From assembly GCA_003260075.1 (NCBI GenBank), contig QLIY01000576.1, forward strand, positions 1 through 64,000: DNA of 64,000 bases, given 5' to 3'. Origin of the DNA: Phallusia mammillata (lineage: Eukaryota > Chordata > Ascidiacea > Phlebobranchia > Ascidiidae). The position numbers and the translations under genes are program-made. Of the stretch, positions 25,419-37,214 are shown piece by piece. Under the pieces are notes generated by a model. That model did no database searches and was not told the origin of the DNA. It saw nothing but the letters and a program-made list of their open reading frames with translations. Numbering within the stretch: the stretch's first letter is position 1; each line of letters begins with the position of its first letter.

Positions 25419-27301
25419 TTACAATTCAAGGTGCTTGTCCACAAGGTAGCTGCCAAGTGCGCTTTCGCTATCTCCAAACTTTTCAAGTGTTCCTACATAG
25501 TTCGCCAATTCCTTCGTATCTTCAAGTTGGTGACCCAGGAAATCGTGAGCAATCATTTCGCCCAACTGTAATTGAATTGAAGAATTCAATCAACGCGTAA
25601 ATAACCTAAATTGTTACACAAGTGTATAGTTACCTCAACATATTCGACTTTTTCCAATTTTGATTCTAAGTCTCCACACACATGGTGGTTCAACGCCTTG
25701 GTTGTGCCGTTGACTGTGACCAAAATTGACTGCAACGCAAGTTTAAACACACGTATACTTATCTTATGACATAAACGTCTAAACAAGCTTGTTTTGCAAA
25801 TACCTGTGAAAGTAAAAGATCTTTGTTGCCGTCATCAATTTCACAATTTCCAATCTCGGCCTTAACATCGGATACATCACTGTAAACACAAAACTGAAGA
25901 CTTATGGAACAGTGAAAAAAAATCGCTTAGCACGAAATCAACGGTATCATAATAACAACGTTACTATAAAGACTGAGATAAAAATTTATAACCCTTGAAA
26001 GTATTTGTGTTAGTAGGCTACTGTACATAAATCGTCGTTGATATACATGCCTTAAACAAGTTATCATATTAAACGAAGTTTTAGTTTTGTGTCAATGAAG
26101 TTAACGAACAGCACTTTTGCTTTACAACTATTGCGCAACCAGCGGGCTAGCCTATACACACGTCAGCAGAGAATTGAGAGCTCGCGTCACGTCCATCTCC
26201 AACTCCACGGCACATTGGAATCCCTTTTTTAGACTTGTTATCGCAGCACATTTTCCATCAGATTTTTTCTAAATTACACGGTAGAAATTAAACTCACAAA
26301 ACAAAATTTTGCATACGATTTTGCATAATTCATCATACCTCGACGCTACTGATGCTGTACGTTCCACCTCGTTGATTTTGATAGTCGATGAACTTTTCGG
26401 CATGTTGCATTTCCTCGTCCGACTTTGCACGGAAGTACTTGGCCGCTTTCGGATAATAAAAGTCGTGTTGTAGAAAGAAATGAGACTGCAAGTAAAAATT
26501 GCAAAAAAAACAAAAATTCCATCGTGAAGTTTTCACACACCGGGAATGCAGGATTAGTCTTCGCACATACACTTCTCAAAACTGTTGGTTAATTGGGATT
26601 TTTTTTGTCCGAAGCCGCAGAAAATACTTAACGAATGGTTTTGTCACAAATCCCCTTTAAATTAAATGCAACAAAACTGTCGGTTTACTGTAAACTTACC
26701 AGATAAAGGTATGTATAATGTCCTTTTAGTTCAACAGCGATCTGCTCGTTTATTCGTTGGTTGACTCTTTGCTCGAAACACGACAGAATTTGCTGCAGTA
26801 AAAAAATTCAGTGTCAAACTTTACGCTTCATCGAGCACTTCGAAATTCGAGTCGAACGTTTTTGCATGTGGTTCCAAAACTTGGATTCGCTGTTTGTTCT
26901 GCGGTGCAAGTCCTGTCTTATTGTTTTGGGTTAGTTAACGAAGAGCGAATGTGCGCTTGACCCACTGGAACAGCATTACGAACTTATTTAGTACCAAAAG
27001 TGGTCTTATAAATTGCCTTAAAGTTGGATAATAATTTCTTTGAACAACTTTTTGGGCTTTTAGTATAGGCCGCAGCAAAAAAGATTGATGTGCCTTCAGT
27101 CCAACAAGTGTGGGAATCACTGTTTATAATGTTAAAAAACAAAAAGTTACAAACACCACTTTTAACCTATTACACAAGACTATTAAAAGAAACCAATTAG
27201 TGTTACTGGTATTGCTAACTTAGACAAAAACTTACTTCGTGACACGTTGCACAGGTTGCACAAATCAGAGACAAGGCAACAAGCACAGTAAGGAGTTTCA
27301 T
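25419..27301 (-). CDS. Secreted ferritin, ferroxidase-competent H-type subunit
   Basis: Ferritins form iron-storage cages; H-type subunits oxidise Fe(II). Exons: 27301-27236, 26792-26700, 26485-26339, 26268-26162, 25879-25804, 25729-25634, 25565-25419, giving 243 residues in phase. MKLLTVLVALSLICATC is a signal peptide, so this is an extracellular or ER/Golgi form, unlike cytosolic ferritin. Helix A has VELKGHYTYLYL with the metal-ligand Glu and Tyr. Helix B has KSDEEMQHAEKFIDYQNQRGG with the Glu-Glu..His triad. CAVELEMDV keeps the helix C Glu and GHQLEDTKEL the Gln. The C-terminus is SALGSYLVDKHLEL. Extra Cys residues and an insertion around IGNCEIDDGNKD distinguish it from cytosolic types. 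I saw no iron-responsive CAGTGN loop just upstream, but a TTTACAG acceptor there suggests an unmapped 5' UTR exon. It is divergent from the paralogue at 28200. Confidence 0.95.
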
Positions 27302-28199
27302 GTTTTTTTTGTTTTAAATGTGCTGCAATAATGACCACCACCACAAAGCTGTAAAAAACATTAACATAATCAAACAAATTATTGCTTGGCCGTCAAAACC
27401 ACAGCTAACACCAACCCACATTCCCTAAATTACATTAAAAACCTGTTTTATTTGACATATATATACTGATTTTTGCCTTGTTGTCCTGCATTAAATTAAG
27501 AAGCCATGAAAATCTGAATTTGCCAAACGATACTCAATTATAAAACGCCGATCTTGTTGTCAACGGTCACGTAACAACCTTCCTGTTTTATCATGCTGGT
27601 ACTAGTTGAAATAAAACTTCGCTGAACAGTACAACAGAAACAGCGCTTTCTTCCCTTTTTAGAACACTGTTTGAGCTTCACACAAATAACTTCAGCAGTC
27701 ATGAAGTCAAAAAAGCTGTGGGATCGTTGCACAACAGCAGTCAAGCGGTCATGTAGTGAGTCTAGAGCTGTTGTATAGCCTTTGGCAAGGTACTTGTTTG
27801 CTGAACTCCTTTTCTTTGTTTCTCCCCTCCATGGGCAATTGCACATTGGACTGCATGCTGTTAAATTATATTGGTTGAACGACTGCTCAGATCGCACGAC
27901 ACTGCAGTTTTGTCGACGCACATTCAGTAATTATTGACGAATGCTCTATTGCGCAATGATTTGTTACTTATGCAGGGCCGACCTACAAGCATTTTGTTGC
28001 GCTCACTTTTTCGGTATGTGTGCTTCATGATTTTCGTTTAGTTGAGAGTTAAGATGTGGCAAGACCTATTCGAAATGCTGAAATAATCATAGGTTCTAGA
28101 CTAGAGGGCAAGGAAAGCAAATGTTATCTTTTTTGTCTGGCTCTTGTATAGGTGGATAGGTAGGTAAGGTACTTGTGGTAAGGCGGCTAATCAACAGCA
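27302..28199. promoter_or_regulatory. Shared intergenic region of the divergent ferritin pair
   Basis: The 898 bases separate the two ferritin start codons and must contain the 5' UTRs and promoters of both. A 127-codon open frame of unknown meaning occupies 27538-27921 on the minus strand. TATATATA near 27460 could be a TATA element for the minus gene. Shared control is inferred from geometry only. Confidence 0.5.
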
Positions 28200-30220
28200 A
28201 TGAAGCAAGTTATTTGGATTTTGCTCCTTTCGGGTTTTGCAAAGGTATTTACAGATATTTTGTTGGCTGGCACAAATTCACCGGATAACTTTCTACGTTT
28301 TATTTAAGGGCCAAAGTTTTAATCAGCTGGTAATGGTCTCACCAGCATGCAGCACGAACGACGAAGTAACGCTTAAGGGAAGTACTGTGACAAACGGTGC
28401 TCACTGGGTAACGTAAGTGAGAAAATCGCTGGTGTTTAAAGTGTAAATTTTTTCAGATTTTTTTTTCAAAATATAAGCGATGTGGAGATCACAACCATTT
28501 AATGTAGGATCACAGAATCATTTTGGTACAGTTTTCTACTTTATAGTTTTTGTGAATGTAATTATGATTGTAGTCCGTAAAACATAAAATATTAATGTTT
28601 ACAAGTATGCGAAACAATTCAGTTACGAACATTAAAAAAATGTTATTTAATCAGTTAAATCAGCTTTTAAGCTTTTGACGTTCTCATAATCGTTTAAAAT
28701 TGCACTGTTGCAGGCGTTTTTTTTTAAGTGTGCATTTTTTGGTCGATCATTATGGAGAAAATGGCGGTCGTACAAAAACGCCAATTTTCTTCACACATTG
28801 GTTTTTGGTTATATCATAGCCATACCCGTACAGGCTCTTACCTGAATATTTGATAAATTCTAGTGAGGACGCAGGTGCACGCATCTCAAACGCAATATCT
28901 CCAACGACGAACGTTTCATTTACGAGATACGATGATTTCCATTTTAAACTTGTGAATCGAAGAAACGAAGTTCTTCAACAGCAAACCGTCAGAGCAGTGG
29001 TAAGAATTTTTTCCAGCCACACAGCCAAAAAAACATCAGACAATCTATAGGTGAACGAAACTCACGCACTTCATCACTCTGTTGTACATACCGCTTTTGT
29101 ACGAATATATCATTTTGTAGGTTTCACGTTGGGTAAATCTTTCTAACCGCAACCCTTGTACTTTTTCTTGGCATGAATGAATTTAAGTAGGCCTATCTTT
29201 TATTGCTAATAGTCATGAGGTTTTGCAAGTACCGAAATTACGACTCTAGCGTGTTGGGTGCAACTCCAAAATATATTTTAAACACAGGCGAAAAGTTTTT
29301 TGAAAATTTACCCACTTATTTTTAGCATCAAAGTCAGCTACCTATCGTCAACATGGCAACAAAATTGGTTCCTCGTCTTCTAACCCACCAATATCAATAT
29401 CTGGCACTAGTAAGCACTTAGCATGATGCTAAAATTAATGAACAAAATGCTAAACAAGTGTTTTTGTACATATGTGTGAGTATATTGACGGATTTTAAGT
29501 TAAAAATATGCATTCTCTTTTTCAGGGTCATCTCTATTTCCGATCCATTTCATATTTGCCCAACGTCGGTCGTTTTTTTAGATCGAAAGTCGATAAAACA
29601 TCGGCGCTGATGGATAAAGTGGTTAATTATATCAGAGCCAAACACGTACGTACATTTGATACAGTTTGTTCTAATCCATCCATCAGGTAGGCTAATCTAA
29701 ACAACCACGTAAACGCGGTTTTGCATATTTTAGGTGACCACAGCGGCTCTCGATGGCAGCAATCCCCCAAACTACAGTTGCTTTTTGTTTGACAAGCCCA
29801 ACTACGGATTGCAAAGTCCGCTAAACGTAAGCATCCTAATGCAGTCTTTTTTCGCTAGAAAGCTAAATTACATTTTATCAAATCTATAGACTGAAGAGAG
29901 GGAACTTCCGCGCAACCTTAAACACGCTTTTGCCATTGCCTTTAAGTACGAAAGAGGTGTTGTAGGTCTGTTAACTGAATTGGTGCATGCCGCCGAACAG
30001 TTTGAGGATTACGAGGTATTGTACAAGTAATTAAGTGTAGTAAAATCGAACTACAGTAAACTTCTGATGTTTGCAGCTAGTGGAGTTTCTCAGCACAGAG
30101 CTCATACCAGAGTTGACCAAATCCATGAAAATTCTGTCCGACCACAAAAAGTCGGTTGGTAGAATCAGCAAGAACAATGAAGGTCTGGGAGAATTCATCT
30201 TTGATCGAGAGTTTAATTGA
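28200..30220 (+). CDS. Secreted ferritin-like paralogue lacking the ferroxidase centre
   Basis: Exons: 28200-28244, 28309-28412, 28834-28999, 29326-29409, 29526-29645, 29734-29826, 29890-30015, 30077-30220, giving 293 residues with closed phases. MKQVIWILLLSGFAKG is a signal peptide. An extension of about 90 residues with NSS and NVS glycosylation sites precedes a ferritin-like four-helix region. THQYQYLALGHLYFR aligns with helix A, FFRSKVDKTSALMDKVVNYI with helix B, LVEFLSTELIPELTKSMKIL with helix D, and GLGEFIFDREFN with the ferritin C-terminus. By my alignment the helix A Glu is Leu, the helix B Glu/Glu/His are Lys/Thr/Leu, and the helix D Gln is Leu, so ferroxidase activity is not expected. 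It may be a light-chain-like partner of the neighbouring secreted ferritin. Confidence 0.85.
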
Positions 30221-30584
30221 CGCAAACCAATCTGCAATCTACAAGTTTATTGTGTACATACAATATATACAAAACGCTCGTAAAACAGCCATCGAAATTA
30301 AAACATTATTATGGAGTGATGTGTTTGTCACGTGTTTCTAAATAAATTCAAATCGAATCTTTCGTGGTAGCGATACGAGAGTGGCACCCGAAAAAACAGT
30401 ACAGAAAATGCAACAACCAACACAATTAAAAGCATAATAAGGCAAATCAATGAAGTCAATAAAACAGGTTTGCACAAACATGGGTCACAACAGTAAAATA
30501 CAGAGTTCCAAGCGTCCTGTATCTAATGGTTGGAATATACAGACCAACAACTCTCAAAAGCTTTGGACATGTTTTTTCATGTGC
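30221..30584. other. Convergent 3' region
   Basis: 3' UTRs of the ferritin-like gene (plus) and NF-kappaB (minus) meet here. AATAAATTC near 30341 could serve as a polyadenylation signal for the plus gene. Nothing else is recognised. Confidence 0.5.
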
Positions 30585-33500
30585 CTATGCACATTGCAAG
30601 TCAAACTCTTCAGGCATACTTCCAATAGCACTGTCGTTCTGCTCAAAGGAAAACTGCCAAAAATATAAAGAAATTTAAGGTAAAAATAAGAAATTAAACA
30701 TTTCTTCGTACAAATGAACTTACCTTGTTGTCAAGTTCACAATAGCTTCCACCAAGAACAGCCCGGTTCAATATTTGAACAGCATCATGTCTTCCAAGGT
30801 ACATTAGTGCAGACCTCAACCCAACAACAGTTCCGTGTTCAACCTAAAATTGACACCAAACACGATTACTTGGCGTTTTTCAAGCCAGACTGAATAACAC
30901 TTGGTTTAGTTGCCAGAAAAAAAGTTATCATTAAAGTGTAGTCATATAACAAAGACTAGCAAGTTAACAAGTTTTGCAAAGTTTACCATGTAGTTGTCGA
31001 GCAAATGGTCAGCTGGATTGTTTAAGTCTTTCAAAGTAGATACCAGGTGTTTGAGTGCAAGTCGATCAGCCAGTGCAACCCAGTCTGAGCCTGTCTGCTG
31101 CTCATTTAACAACTTGCAAAGCCTCAAGCGAAGCACTGAATCAAGACAACTAAGATCTGAAAACAACACAAAAACCATTCTACAACCATGATCAAACCTT
31201 TGCAGTATGGGATTTTCATAGTGGCAAAGAATGAACATGCTGACTCAGACAGGCGAGTGAAAGTTTACAGTTTTTTACAGTTAAGTTTTAAGATTTTAGT
31301 TCTTTCTGACAAACTGTGATTACAACCATATCTGCTTGATGGTTTCTAATTTAAGTTTTTAAAATCTAAATGGTGTTTTACTGAAGTAAGGGATAAAAAT
31401 TTGCCATACACATATAAATATGATATTAAAGGCTGTCTAAAACATAAATATGCCTACCATCTTCTTCAAGGACAGTTTCATATTCCAAGCTATTGGTCTG
31501 GGAAAAGTTTCCATTCAACAAGGTCTTCATCTGAATAAAAAATGTTAATTGTGTTAATTATGTTAGAATGCACAATTCATAGATCATAAAATAACAGGCT
31601 GTAGTCCTACCTTTTCATTGGTAGCCAGGTCAATGGGTTTTTCACCACAGGCCTGGTTGTCCGGTGGAAGTGTGCTACATTCAGGATTGGCACCACATGC
31701 AAGCAGGAGTGTGGTGATTTCATAGCAGTTCAGTGATGAAGCCAAGTGCAAAGAAGTGTATCCATCATATGTGGCCGCATCAATATCAGCATCACACTAG
31801 CAAAATACTTATTTGTGAATAACCCCCCCCCCACAACAGTTCCGTGTTCAACCTAAAATTGACACCAAACACGATTACTTTTTCAAGCCAGACTGAATAA
31901 CACTTGGTTTAGTTGCCAGAAAAAAGTTATCATTAAAGTGTAGTCATATAACAAAGACTAGCAAGTTAACAAGTTTTGCAAAGTTTACCATGTAGTTGTC
32001 GAGCAAATGGTCAGCTGGATTGTTTAAGTCTTTCAAAGTAGATACCAGGTGTTTGAGTGCAAGTCGATCAGCCAGTGCAACCCAGTCTGAGCCTGTCTGC
32101 TGCTCATTTAACAACTTGCAAAGCCTCAAGCGAAGCACTGAATCAAGACAACTAAGATCTGAAAACAACACAAAAACCATTCTACAACCATGATCAAACC
32201 TTTGCAGTATGGGATTTTCATAGTGGCAAAGAATGAACATGCTGACTCACACAGGCGAGTGAAAGTTTACAGTTTTTTAAAGTTAAGTTTTAAGATTTTA
32301 GTTCTTTCTGANCAGTTTCCTAAAAAGTTTGTGCAAAATACACACCATGGTGATTTCTGGCATCTGCATGTTCACTACCTCTCCATAGTTTGCATCGAAG
32401 CACACATGCTAAGATATCTGCATTGCCATGACGACTGGCAATATGAATAACATGATTACCATTGTTGTCTGTAATCAATGGGTTGGCTCCAAACTTGATC
32501 AATTCCTAAAATTAACATTTATTTAAAATTGGCAAACTAAAAAGCTCTTTTTCTGTTAAGAAACATACAATTACTGCTTCTAGGTTATCAGTCATTGCTG
32601 CGATGTGAAGAGCAGTTTGCTTTTGCTGATTTTGCTTGTTGAGAATTTCTTCTTTCTTTTCAAGAGTCACAACCACATCAAGTATTGAAGTGAGAACCTC
32701 AAGCTGATCGTGGATCACAGCAAGATGGAGGACACTAAACAAAATGTACTTGCTAGCAAGAACAAAGTTTGAAATACTACAGCACTGTTTACAGAACAAG
32801 TGGGGGGGGGGGAGGATCCGGTTTTAAACAATAGCTAACATCTGTGTAAATTTGAATAAACTTAAAGCACTCTTTCTTGACCAAACGCGTTTGACAAACC
32901 AGCGTTAGACAAAAACGAATATTTTGGGGTTTAAGGGGTAAAAATGGGTAAATCCTGTTAAAAATTAGAAAATTCTTTAGAAAACCTCACATTGCACCAA
33001 CCAACAGAGCACATAACTCTTAGATGATGTACTTTTTTGGGGGGCCTGCGGGTGAACCGCTGGGTCATTCGGGGTCAAACTCCAGGAGGATCAAATTTGG
33101 ATTAATATGTAACATCTGTCCAAATTTTAATCAATTTGGAGCACTCTTTCTTGACCAAACGCGTTTAACAAACTAGCGTTAGACAGAAAAAGGAAAATAC
33201 GGACAAAAACAATATGTGTCCCCTTCATAGAAGGGGACCCATAATTTGAACTATAAAAAGTGGAGGTTTATAAGAACAGGCAATTGACAAGTATGTGTTC
33301 TTAACTATGTTACAAATTTTTTTCAAAAGGACACAACAAATTTTCAAGTTACAGTTAAAAGGTTGTCTAGAAAATAGTTCAAAATTAAAGGTCTGTCAAT
33401 AGACCCACTAGGGGGGGGGGCCAAGTATGTGTTCTTAACTATGTTACAATTTTTTTTCAAAAGGACACAACAAATTTTCAAGTTACAGTTAAAAGTTTGT

Positions 33501-35604
33501 CTAGAAAATAGTTCAAAATTAAAGGTCTGTCAATAGACCCACTAATACAAACCTCAGTGACAAGACATCCAGCCACAACCAAATTGTTTTCTTCCACTGC
33601 AACATGTAGGGAAGTCCTGCCACTTTTTAGATCAGGCAGATTGACATTAAACTGCTGTTTGTGAAGAAGATTAAGGCATTTTCTGGCATTCGCCTTTGCC
33701 TTAGTAGCAAGGTGGAAGCAACCCAAACCTAAAGAGACAGCAAAGGTGTACAACAGTCTCCTAAAAAGTTTGTGCAAAATACATACCATGGTGATTTCTG
33801 GCATCTGCATGTTCACTACCTCTACATAGTTTGCTTCGAAGCACACATGCTAAGATATCTGCATTGCCATGACGACTGGCAATATGAATAACATGATTAC
33901 CATTGTTGTCTGTAATCAATGGGTTGGCTCCAAACTTGATCAATTCCTAAAATTAACATTTATTTAAAATTGGCAAACTAAAAAGCTCTTTTTCTGTTAA
34001 GAAACATACAATTACTGCTTCTAGGTTATCAGTCATTGCTGCGATGTGAAGAGCAGTTTGCTTTTGCTGATTTTGCTTGTTGAGAATTTCTTCTTTCTTT
34101 TCAAGAGTCACAACCACATCAAGTATTGAAGTGAGAACCTCAAGCTGATCGTGGATCACAGCAAGATGGAGGACACTAAACAAAATACTTGTTAGCAAGA
34201 AACAAAGTACTTGTTAGCAAGAACAAAGTTTGAAATACTACAGCACTGTTTACAGAACAAGTTTTGGTTCTAGGTTTCTTATTCGGAAAATGATTAAAGA
34301 AACTTAAAAAGGGGTTGTTCACTTACGTATCACCATTTTCATCACTAATATTTGTGAGATTTCTTTGCAGTACCAACAGCATGCGAACATCACCAGACAC
34401 AGAGTAATCATGAAGAGCAAGTGACATCCGCTTATAGACAACTGCAGTTTCAGCTAAACCACAACACATACATTATATATGTATATGTGTATGTATAAAT
34501 ATATATGCAGCCCTAAATGCTACATCCCAAAATTTATCATGCAATCTTCCATTCTCACATATTTAAAAGTTTGCTAACTTACCAATTGCTTGTGTTGAAG
34601 CAGTTTGTTTGTCCTGAAAATACACACACAGGTTGTTTGTCTTTAATCAGAAAAACAAATTGTCAGTTACAATGGAATAACAATTACCTTAGCAATCTCA
34701 TTGAGATTTTTAGTTTCAGCTTTTAGTGTTGTAGGAACACTGGGTGCCACAGGTTGTTGCTTTGGTTTTCTTACATTATGTTCAAGAGATAGACCTCGCA
34801 TCTGTAATGCCATTGAGGCAGCAGCATCAGACTCAACATTATCATCTAATAAACAAAAACCAGTTAAGATCCATCTTAACCCAATTTTGAGGTGCCAGTG
34901 AGTTGAAAAACATTACCACACATCAGTCTCATTCTAAGCAATATTTTCTGTCCAAAAAACCTAAACTTGTAAGAAAAATAGCATGTGGCATGTTATAGAA
35001 ATGTTCAACTTACCAACATGTGTAGACTCAGTTGTTACGCTTGATGAAGGCACCTACAACACAACACAAACTTAAGCCCACTGGTACCTAATGAACCTAC
35101 AGCCAATATGGTAATTGTGGAGCCTAAATTACACACAACAGAAAATTATTTAGGTTTGAAAAGAAATTGCACTATTGTAAGTTTTTACTTCTTGTTCTGT
35201 GCTGCTTAATCCATCCTCAAGGGACTCATCACAATATTTAAAAGCAGATCCATAATCACCAGTTGTTTTGCTTGGTGGCTGATTCTGTAATACAGCACAT
35301 TGGATGTTAAATAAACTGTTTAACATAAAAACAGAGTTTTACAATAACAACCTTTTCCATGCCAGCATCAGATTCAATATTCCAAAAGTCAAAGTTTTGT
35401 GAAGCCAAAGACAAATCATCGAAACCAGTGGGAAAGAGAGAAGCAGGTAACAAGGGGTCTTGAAGGTTAAAGTTTGTGCTTCCGCTGCCTATGTTACCAT
35501 AGTAAAATGCTTAGCTCTAATAGCACAAATTCAAACAAAAACCTACTAACCTGGTCCAGATGCAATGAAAGCTTGTTCAATAATTCCAGTATCAATGGTT
35601 TCCT
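30585..35604 (-). CDS. NFKB: NF-kappaB p105-type, C-terminal half: linker, ankyrin repeats, death domain
   Basis: In p105 this half acts as an internal IkappaB that holds NF-kappaB in the cytoplasm. Approximate exons in minus order: 35604-35553, 35487-35342, 35287-35191, 35053-35013, 34847-34688, 34613-34583, 34455-34325, 34177-34011, 33948-33786, 33730-33551, 31798-31612, 31530-31459, 31157-30988, 30843-30724, 30653-30585. Ankyrin repeats run from ISDENGDT through LHLAVIHDQLEVLTSIL, QKQTALHIAAMTDNLEAVI, GNHVIHIASRHGNADIL, SGRTSLHVAVEENNLVVAG and YDGYTSLHLASSLNCYEI. The death domain includes SDWVALADRLALKHLVSTL and ADHLLDNYM, followed by RSALMYLGRHDAVQILNRA and the end PEEFDLQCA. Copies at 31829-32800 duplicate some of these exons and are probably assembly redundancy. 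Confidence 0.9.
31829..32800. repeat. Chimeric duplicate of NF-kappaB death-domain and ankyrin exons
   Basis: After a C-run near 31820, bases 31829-32311 repeat about 30825-31310 (death-domain exon). A single N at 32312 is followed by 32313-32800, which repeats about 33757-34262 (two ankyrin exons), then a G-run. Copies differ by scattered substitutions and indels. The order is biologically odd, because the death-domain copy sits among ankyrin exons. A merged alternative haplotype is the simplest explanation. Confidence 0.85.
32811..33245. repeat. Interspersed repeat ending in GGGGACCCAT
   Basis: It shares blocks with 38540-39262: GGGTAAAAATGGGTAAAT, CACATTGCACCAACCAACAG, GGTGAACCGCTGGGTCATTC, CTTGACCAAACGCGTTT, and the 3' end ACAATATGTGTCCCCTTC with GAAGGGGACCCATAA. 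The 3' end forms a short hairpin (GTCCCCTTC/GAAGGGGAC). No coding potential is seen. Confidence 0.75.
33282..33545. repeat. Poly-G-bounded duplication
   Basis: AAGTATGTGTTCTTAACTAT and the following approximately 125 bases are repeated on both sides of a G-run at about 33411-33420, next to the ankyrin exon at 33551. Confidence 0.8.
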
Positions 35605-35677
35605 GAAATTAAATGTAGAGTAACAATAAAGCATTTCATCATCTTGTTTACTTCTGATTATTGCACAAGTTTAAAAA

Positions 35678-36230
35678 AAACTAGAAGAGTGGCTTTCTGA
35701 TATATTTCCATTGTATATATTCTTTACGATATTTACCAATTTACTATACACATCATTTGATCTACACAGGGGGGGGGGGGGGGGGGGTATGTATAATTAC
35801 AAAAACATTAAAAAAACAATACAAATACTTCAATTTAGTCTCTTGCTTCGACCCAGATATTGTCACCCAAGGTCGGGTTTTAAACAAATTTTCCTACAAA
35901 GCCTTAATAGTTGTATTACAAACACTATAAATTAAACAGCCATTTGCTGGACTGGTATACATAACAAATAGTTTTTTACTTAACTTTGTTTCACAAAACG
36001 ACTACCATTGAGCTTTAGTAACCTCTTTTGACACTGTTTCAATAGCAAGCAGACTTAGTGTAAAACAATACCGGTTTGCCTAATTTATATTTGAGTATTG
36101 ATTTGTCAAAAATAATGAAGCTACGTTGTGACGAAAATTCGATCTTAACTGTGTTTGTAATACCTACAAGTTGACCTTTAGTGACCTGTGGTCATGCGGC
36201 GGCCAAGCTGACAACGAGAATTTAAAGACC
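35678..36230. repeat. Interspersed repeat, copy 1
   Basis: ACTAGAAGAGTGGCTTTCTG and GATATTTACCAATTTACTAT at its left, and TACAAGTTGACCTTTAGT at its right, match 63418-64000. A run of more than 20 G lies inside. It runs up to the N gap. Confidence 0.55.
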
Positions 36231-36276
36231 ATTTATCACGGCTATAAAAAAATTATGTTTATTTTTTCAGCTTTAT

Positions 36277-37128
36277 NNNNNNNNNNNNNNNNNNNNNNNN
36301 NNNNNNNNNNNNNNNNNNNNNNNNNNNNNNNNNNNNNNNNNNNNNNNNNNNNNNNNNNNNNNNNNNNNNNNNNNNNNNNNNNNNNNNNNNNNNNNNNNNN
36401 NNNNNNNNNNNNNNNNNNNNNNNNNNNNNNNNNNNNNNNNNNNNNNNNNNNNNNNNNNNNNNNNNNNNNNNNNNNNNNNNNNNNNNNNNNNNNNNNNNNN
36501 NNNNNNNNNNNNNNNNNNNNNNNNNNNNNNNNNNNNNNNNNNNNNNNNNNNNNNNNNNNNNNNNNNNNNNNNNNNNNNNNNNNNNNNNNNNNNNNNNNNN
36601 NNNNNNNNNNNNNNNNNNNNNNNNNNNNNNNNNNNNNNNNNNNNNNNNNNNNNNNNNNNNNNNNNNNNNNNNNNNNNNNNNNNNNNNNNNNNNNNNNNNN
36701 NNNNNNNNNNNNNNNNNNNNNNNNNNNNNNNNNNNNNNNNNNNNNNNNNNNNNNNNNNNNNNNNNNNNNNNNNNNNNNNNNNNNNNNNNNNNNNNNNNNN
36801 NNNNNNNNNNNNNNNNNNNNNNNNNNNNNNNNNNNNNNNNNNNNNNNNNNNNNNNNNNNNNNNNNNNNNNNNNNNNNNNNNNNNNNNNNNNNNNNNNNNN
36901 NNNNNNNNNNNNNNNNNNNNNNNNNNNNNNNNNNNNNNNNNNNNNNNNNNNNNNNNNNNNNNNNNNNNNNNNNNNNNNNNNNNNNNNNNNNNNNNNNNNN
37001 NNNNNNNNNNNNNNNNNNNNNNNNNNNNNNNNNNNNNNNNNNNNNNNNNNNNNNNNNNNNNNNNNNNNNNNNNNNNNNNNNNNNNNNNNNNNNNNNNNNN
37101 NNNNNNNNNNNNNNNNNNNNNNNNNNNN
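36277..37128. other. Assembly gap of 852 N inside the NF-kappaB locus
   Basis: The sequence is unknown. The gap probably hides the 3' exons of the gene at 37215-38045 and at least one NF-kappaB linker exon. Confidence 0.98.
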
Positions 37129-37214
37129 ACCCATAAATATTTAAATAAGAATCATCAAAGTACACAAAGTGTTCAGTGCATGAAGAACTAAAGATGAAAT
37201 TTACACCTCATCAC

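Noticed and set aside
31996-32193. A second death-domain gene
   Set aside because: The sequence is a near-identical copy of 30988-31191 including intron flanks, so it is duplicate assembly rather than a separate gene.
36171-37165. Open frames of about 300 codons
   Set aside because: They consist almost wholly of unknown bases in the 852-N gap.
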